DNA of 11,129 bases from Lentimicrobiaceae bacterium (lineage in GTDB: Bacteria; Bacteroidota; Bacteroidia; Bacteroidales; SKPS01). The translations under genes were made by a program, and so were the position numbers. Below the pieces are notes generated by a model. It had not been told where the DNA came from, searched no databases, and saw only the letters and a program-made list of their open reading frames with translations. Of the stretch, positions 7,393 to 11,129 are shown in pieces. Every line of letters begins with the position of its first letter. Positions within the stretch are counted from its first letter, which is position 1. The stretch covers positions 1 to 11,129 of the forward strand of contig SKPS01000021.1 of the NCBI GenBank assembly GCA_007119395.1, written 5' to 3'.

Positions 7393-8664
7393 CTATGCAA
7401 CCCTGAGTCTTGCGATGTTGGTTTTGGAGAGTTTTTCCTGAGCATACTCAACGTCAACATGCAACTTCCGGGCATTGGGATCCGATGGCAAACTGTACAT
7501 ATCTTCTGTGAGAACAGCTTCAAAAATGGAGCGCAACCCTCTGGCGCCCAATTGAAATTCGATGGCTTGGTCAACGATATATTCAAACACTTTCGGGTCG
7601 ATGGTGAGTTTGATGCCATCCATTTCAAAGAGCTTGACAAACTGCTTTACGATAGCATTTTTCGGTTCAGTGAGTATTTTGAGCAGTGCTTGTTTATCGA
7701 GTGGATTAAGATAGGTCACTACGGGCATACGCCCGACGATTTCGGGTATCAGCCCGAATTTCCTCAGGTCCTGGGGTGCGATATATTGTAGTATTTTTTC
7801 TGTATCGATGGTTTGAGATGTTGCTGATGCGGCATATCCTATCACGTTGGTTTGCAACCTTGACGCGATAATTTTATCCATACCGTTAAAGGCACCGCCA
7901 CAGACGAAGAGGATGTTTCGGGTATCCACCTGTATCATTTTTTGCTCGGGGTGCTTTCGGCCACCCTGGGGTGGTACGTTTACCACAGTTCCTTCAAGCA
8001 GCTTGAGCAATGCCTGTTGCACACCTTCGCCTGACACATCGCGCGTGATAGAGGGGTTATCACCTTTGCGGGCAATCTTGTCAATCTCATCGATAAACAC
8101 GATGCCTCTTTCGGCAGCTGCCACGTTGTAATCGGCGGCTTGCAGCAACCTGGTCAGCACACTCTCCACATCCTCACCTACATATCCTGCTTCCGTCAGC
8201 ACCGTAGCGTCGGCGATGCAAAAAGGAACCTGCAGCATCCGTGCGATGGTGCGTGCCAGCAGCGTTTTGCCGGTTCCGGTTTCACCAACCAAAATGATGT
8301 TCGACTTTTCAATCTCCACCTCATCGGCATCCTCTTTTTTGCCCGCGAAGCCGGTAGTCTGATCCTTTTGTTGTGCTGTGATACGTTTAAAATGGTTGTA
8401 CACGGCCACTGACAGCACCATCTTCGCCTGCTCATGGCCAATTACGTACTGGTCCAGGTAGGTCTTGATCTCTTTGGGCTTCATCAGCACCAACTCGGCC
8501 ATGCCAGCCCCTTTGCTTTTGGGTAACTCTTCGGAGACAATCTGATAAGCCTGACCCACACATTCATCACAAATGTTGGCATCCAGACCGGCAATCAAAA
8601 GGTTGGCTTCCTTTCGCCGTCGGCCGCAAAATGCACATTGTTCGTTTTCCCTCTGCTTCGTCAT
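7393..8664 (-). CDS. clpX: ATP-dependent Clp protease ATP-binding subunit ClpX
   Basis: AAA+ unfoldase that recognises tagged proteins, unfolds them with ATP and feeds them to ClpP in the cytoplasm. With the ATG at 8664 the product is 423 residues, a normal length. The N-terminal zinc-binding domain has its four cysteines (C10, C13, C32, C35). The AAA+ core shows Walker A GETGTGKT (127-134), the pore loop GYVGED (160-165), Walker B IVFIDE (188-193), the RKH loop (236-238) and sensor-2 GAR (373-375). The ClpP-docking loop, IGF in E. coli, reads IGY (275-277) here; I take it as an accepted variant. An in-frame ATG 12 nt upstream (8676) is an alternative start. The gene follows clpP by 54 nt on the same strand with no promoter seen, so it is likely part of the tig-clpP-clpX transcript. 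Confidence 0.97.
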   Translation of the reverse strand: MTKQRENEQCAFCGRRRKEANLLIAGLDANICDECVGQAYQIVSEELPKSKGAGMAELVLMKPKEIKTYLDQYVIGHEQAKMVLSVAVYNHFKRITAQQKDQTTGFAGKKEDADEVEIEKSNIILVGETGTGKTLLARTIARMLQVPFCIADATVLTEAGYVGEDVESVLTRLLQAADYNVAAAERGIVFIDEIDKIARKGDNPSITRDVSGEGVQQALLKLLEGTVVNVPPQGGRKHPEQKMIQVDTRNILFVCGGAFNGMDKIIASRLQTNVIGYAASATSQTIDTEKILQYIAPQDLRKFGLIPEIVGRMPVVTYLNPLDKQALLKILTEPKNAIVKQFVKLFEMDGIKLTIDPKVFEYIVDQAIEFQLGARGLRSIFEAVLTEDMYSLPSDPNARKLHVDVEYAQEKLSKTNIARLRVA

Positions 8665-8718
8665 AAATCCGTTCAATCGTTGTTTGGCTTATCAGACCGG
8701 CTCATACGGTATGATACA

Positions 8719-9408
8719 CTATTTCTTATCGTTCACCTTTTTCTTGCGGTGCAGAATTTCGTCAATCATCCCATACTCCAGCGCTTCAGTGGCAGTCATC
8801 CAGTAGTCACGGTCTGAATCTTTTTCAATTTTCTCAAACGACTGACCTGAATGGAGGGCGATGATATCATAGAGCTCTTTTTTGAGCTTGAGGATTTCCC
8901 TTGCTGTAATTTCGATATCAGATGCTTGTCCGTGGGCTCCTCCCATCGGTTGGTGAATCAGCACCCGTGAGTGGGGCAATGCGGTGCGTTTTTTCTCGGC
9001 ACCGGCACACAACAGCACAGCACCCATAGAGGCGGCCATTCCGGTACAAATAGTGGCCACCTCTGGACCAATATACTGCATGGTATCATAAATACCCAGA
9101 CCTGCATATACAGAGCCACCCGGTGTATTCAGATAGATCTGAATGTCCTTCCTCGAATCAACAGATTCCAGGAAGAGCAATTGTGCCTGGATAATGTTTG
9201 CCACATCATCATTGATGGCCACACCGAGAAAGATAATTCGGTCCATCATCAGCCGTGAAAAAACATCCATCTGGGCAATGTTGAGCTGACGCTCTTCAAT
9301 GATGTTGGGTGTGATAAAACCTGCTGTCACCTTGCGGTAATCGTCGAGCGTTACCGAACTAATTCCGGCATGCCTTACGGCATAGCGCTTAAACTCATCT
9401 CTCTTCAT
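8719..9408 (-). CDS. clpP: ATP-dependent Clp protease proteolytic subunit ClpP
   Basis: Serine protease that forms the double-ring degradation chamber working with ClpX. The 229-residue product has the complete catalytic triad: Ser127 in GMAASMG, His152 in LIHQP, and Asp201 in DRDYWM, with the same spacing as E. coli ClpP (25 and 49 residues). NTPGGSVYAGLGIYD (94-108) carries the oxyanion-region glycines. The N-terminus is longer than the mature form, as expected if a propeptide is removed. The frame is open upstream to 9516, but those residues are basic low-complexity sequence that merely overlaps tig in another frame; the ATG at 9408 gives MKRDEFKRYAVRHAGISS, which resembles Bacteroidota ClpP starts. 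This start overlaps the tig 3' end by 14 nt, suggesting translational coupling. Confidence 0.97.
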   Translation of the reverse strand: MKRDEFKRYAVRHAGISSVTLDDYRKVTAGFITPNIIEERQLNIAQMDVFSRLMMDRIIFLGVAINDDVANIIQAQLLFLESVDSRKDIQIYLNTPGGSVYAGLGIYDTMQYIGPEVATICTGMAASMGAVLLCAGAEKKRTALPHSRVLIHQPMGGAHGQASDIEITAREILKLKKELYDIIALHSGQSFEKIEKDSDRDYWMTATEALEYGMIDEILHRKKKVNDKK

Positions 9409-10810
9409 GGTCTTCGGGTGTTGTTGTGGTTGTTTCTTTTTCCTTTTGTTCTTCGACCACCATTTGGTCGAATTCACCGGTGGTGGTTTGTTTTTTCTGG
9501 TGCGGCACCTTGTCAACCACCAGGCGAGTCAGCTTACCCTCCATGATACGGTCACGGATTTGCTCATGCTGTTTCTCATTGCTTTTGATATTACTCACAA
9601 TGGATTCAACAGTTGAGTTATAGCTTTCCAACTGCTCTTCCTTTTCAGGAACCTCCATATTCAGCATCACTTTCACATAGTCGAAGTAGTCTTCTTCATG
9701 AAGGGTGAGCTGGTATTTTTTATAGAGGCTGTTACGCAGCAAGGTGAGTTTGAGGTGCTGGCTGTACTCTTCATACCCTTCTTCCACCTCTTCCATGGTG
9801 ATACTTCCACTTTCATCCCCTTCAATGAGCCAACGTTTCAGGAACTCATCGGGCAGTTCAACGGTAGTGCGTTCCGAGAGCAGTTTCAGTGCTTCGTTCA
9901 CCATTTTATACTCTGCTTCACGGGCATAGCTGGCAACGATATCTTGACGAACCCTGGCCATAAACTCCTCTTCTGTGGTAATTCCATCAGAAGGGAACAC
10001 CTCTGCCATCAGTTTTTCATCGAGCTTGGCTGGCTGGAGGTCTTTGATCGATTCTATGGCAAAAGAGAAGAGGGTGGGCTCTTCAGGCACTTCTTCACGT
10101 TGTATTGAAAGCAGGGATGACACCTCAGCGAGGTTGTTGTCGAATGCTTTCATGGGGTCCATCACGATGGTCTTCTCTTTTTCGGCGCCTACGAACTCTT
10201 TACGGATCTCTTCATCGGAGATTTTATCTACACTGAGGACATTGCTGGTCTGGATACCCTCCGGCACAGGTTGCCCGGATTCATCCACCTGGGTGATGGC
10301 ACAACGCACGAGGCTGCTGTCGGTAGCCTGGTCAACATCCTGAAGATCGCCATAACGTCTCAGGATGTGCTGAAGGTACTCCTGTGTTTTCTCTTCATCG
10401 GCTTCAATTTCATAGAGGGTGACCCCTTCCAGCGTTTCCAGTTCAGGGTCTAACTCAGGGCGCATAGCGATGTCAAAATAGAAGGCGAAGCGATCCTGTG
10501 TATCAAAGTCGATGGTTTGCTGTTTCTCTTTGTTGGGCAAAGGGGAAGCCATTAGGGAGATGTTCTCCTTTTCGAGGTGGGAGGCAAGTGATTCTGAGAT
10601 GATCTCATTGATCTCTTCCGCCAGAATTGCTTTCCCATACATTTTATTCACAACACCAAGTGGCACCTTCCCCTCTCTGAATCCGGGCATTTTCATCTTT
10701 TTCCTGTATTCTCTCAGCTTCTCATTCACCTTCTCCTCGTAATCGGCCTTCTCGAGCTCAATACAAAGGGTTGCGGTAAGGTTTCCTGTACTCTCTTTTG
10801 TAATTTGCAT
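9395..10810 (-). CDS. tig: Trigger factor, ribosome-associated chaperone
   Basis: Chaperone that binds near the ribosome exit tunnel and shields nascent chains. The 471-residue product starts with MQITKESTGNLTATL, and the ribosome-docking signature GFREGK (43-48) is intact. The middle region (about 150-250), which is an FKBP-type prolyl isomerase domain in E. coli, is only weakly recognisable and lacks the usual aromatic active-site pattern. The C-terminal helical arms follow, then a charged Lys/Glu/Thr-rich tail of about 35 residues (from about VPHQKKQ), making it longer than the 432-residue E. coli protein. The frame is open to 10903, but those 31 residues would be read from the tRNA-Leu sequence, so the ATG at 10810 is the start; it follows an A-rich leader rather than a Shine-Dalgarno. 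First protein gene of the tig-clpP-clpX cluster. Confidence 0.95.
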   Translation of the reverse strand: MQITKESTGNLTATLCIELEKADYEEKVNEKLREYRKKMKMPGFREGKVPLGVVNKMYGKAILAEEINEIISESLASHLEKENISLMASPLPNKEKQQTIDFDTQDRFAFYFDIAMRPELDPELETLEGVTLYEIEADEEKTQEYLQHILRRYGDLQDVDQATDSSLVRCAITQVDESGQPVPEGIQTSNVLSVDKISDEEIRKEFVGAEKEKTIVMDPMKAFDNNLAEVSSLLSIQREEVPEEPTLFSFAIESIKDLQPAKLDEKLMAEVFPSDGITTEEEFMARVRQDIVASYAREAEYKMVNEALKLLSERTTVELPDEFLKRWLIEGDESGSITMEEVEEGYEEYSQHLKLTLLRNSLYKKYQLTLHEEDYFDYVKVMLNMEVPEKEEQLESYNSTVESIVSNIKSNEKQHEQIRDRIMEGKLTRLVVDKVPHQKKQTTTGEFDQMVVEEQKEKETTTTTPEDHEER

Positions 10811-10836
10811 ATCTGTTTGTGGGTGTTTTTTTGTTG

Positions 10837-10918
10837 TGCGGATGGAGGGACTCGAACCCCCACGCCTCTCGGCACCAGATCCTAAGTCTGGCGCGGCTAC
10901 CAATTACGCCACATCCGC
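10837..10918 (-). tRNA. tRNA-Leu (anticodon UAG)
   Basis: On the minus strand a full cloverleaf can be drawn: acceptor stem GCGGATG/CATCCGC with discriminator A, anticodon stem CCAGA/TCTGG around loop CTTAGGA (anticodon TAG at 10882-10884, reading CUA and related leucine codons), a long class II variable arm (TGCCGAGAGGCGT), and a T arm with GGTTCGAGTCC. The 82-nt length suits tRNA-Leu. The 3' CCA is not encoded (CAA follows the discriminator), so it must be added by nucleotidyltransferase. The tig start codon is only 26 nt away with no terminator between. Confidence 0.97.
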
Positions 10919-10946
10919 ATTGTAATTCAACCTCTTTAACGGGGTG

Positions 10947-10979
10947 CAAAAATACACCTTTTTTCATTACCCAACCAAA
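10947..10979 (-). promoter_or_regulatory. Bacteroidota-type promoter of the tRNA-Leu/tig/clpP/clpX transcript
   Basis: On the minus strand TTTG (10976-10979), a 21-nt spacer, then TATTTTTG (10947-10954) followed by CA. This fits the -33/-7 consensus well, and the -7 region is identical over 12 nt to the one before pcm. Transcription would start around 10940, about 20 nt before the mature tRNA 5' end. No other comparable promoter is seen between the tRNA and clpX. Confidence 0.75.
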
Positions 10980-11129
10980 TGACGGGGTTGGTGGGTGACA
11001 AAGTTTTATAACAGCAGCAGGCAACCGCTCATAATCGATGTTTTTGTTTTTCTAAAACATGCAAGTTTTTCTATGTATTGTCATGGGCATACAATTGATA
11101 TTTCGCATGTAAGTCATTGTGTTTTTTTA

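Noticed and set aside
9409..9516. Upstream extension of ClpP with a basic low-complexity stretch
   Set aside because: It lies within the tig coding sequence in another frame, and the family-like start is at 9408.
10811..10903. Upstream extension of the trigger factor frame
   Set aside because: It would be translated out of the tRNA-Leu sequence, and the MQITKES start fits the family.
10980..11129. A/T-rich right end with a GTTTTTCTA direct repeat, an AAAAC/GTTTT hairpin and very short open frames
   Set aside because: The repeats are short and A/T-driven, the frames are under 20 codons, and no promoter or family signal supports a gene.

Overview
The window looks like ordinary chromosome from a member of the Bacteroidota, probably Bacteroidales-like. 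Four things point there. There is a TonB-dependent receptor of the type common in that phylum. There is a DUF4294 protein, a family I know only from Bacteroidota. Shine-Dalgarno sequences are not evident before most genes. Three intergenic sites match the Bacteroidota -7 promoter consensus TAnnTTTG, each followed by CA. I cannot name a genus.

Left part (1-3102): the 3' two-thirds of a TonB-dependent receptor gene runs off the left edge. It is followed on the same strand by a small lipoprotein that resembles DUF2271 proteins. The pair meets, tail to tail, a pcm gene (protein-L-isoaspartate O-methyltransferase) on the minus strand.

Middle (3103-6635): a short divergent promoter region separates pcm from a three-gene plus-strand operon with 19-nt gaps. 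It encodes a Gfo/Idh/MocA-family dehydrogenase, an uncharacterised lipoprotein, and a polyprenyl-phosphate sugar-1-phosphate transferase. The set suggests making or modifying a nucleotide sugar and starting a lipid-linked surface glycan, with the lipoprotein as an unknown envelope partner. A hairpin-rich 120-nt gap ends this operon and the opposing DUF4294 gene.

Right part (6636-11129): everything is on the minus strand. Read in the direction of transcription the order is tRNA-Leu(UAG), tig (trigger factor), clpP, clpX, then a DUF4294 protein with its own likely terminator. A good Bacteroidota-type promoter lies just before the tRNA, so the tRNA and the tig-clpP-clpX proteostasis genes are probably one transcript. 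tig and clpP overlap by 14 nt. The last 150 nt hold no gene I can support.

I found no mobile element, CRISPR array, defence locus or clearly new system. The points most worth a second look are the unknown lipoprotein in the glycan operon, the receptor/DUF2271-like pair, the divergent PPIase domain and charged tail of trigger factor, and the possibly leaderless pcm transcript.
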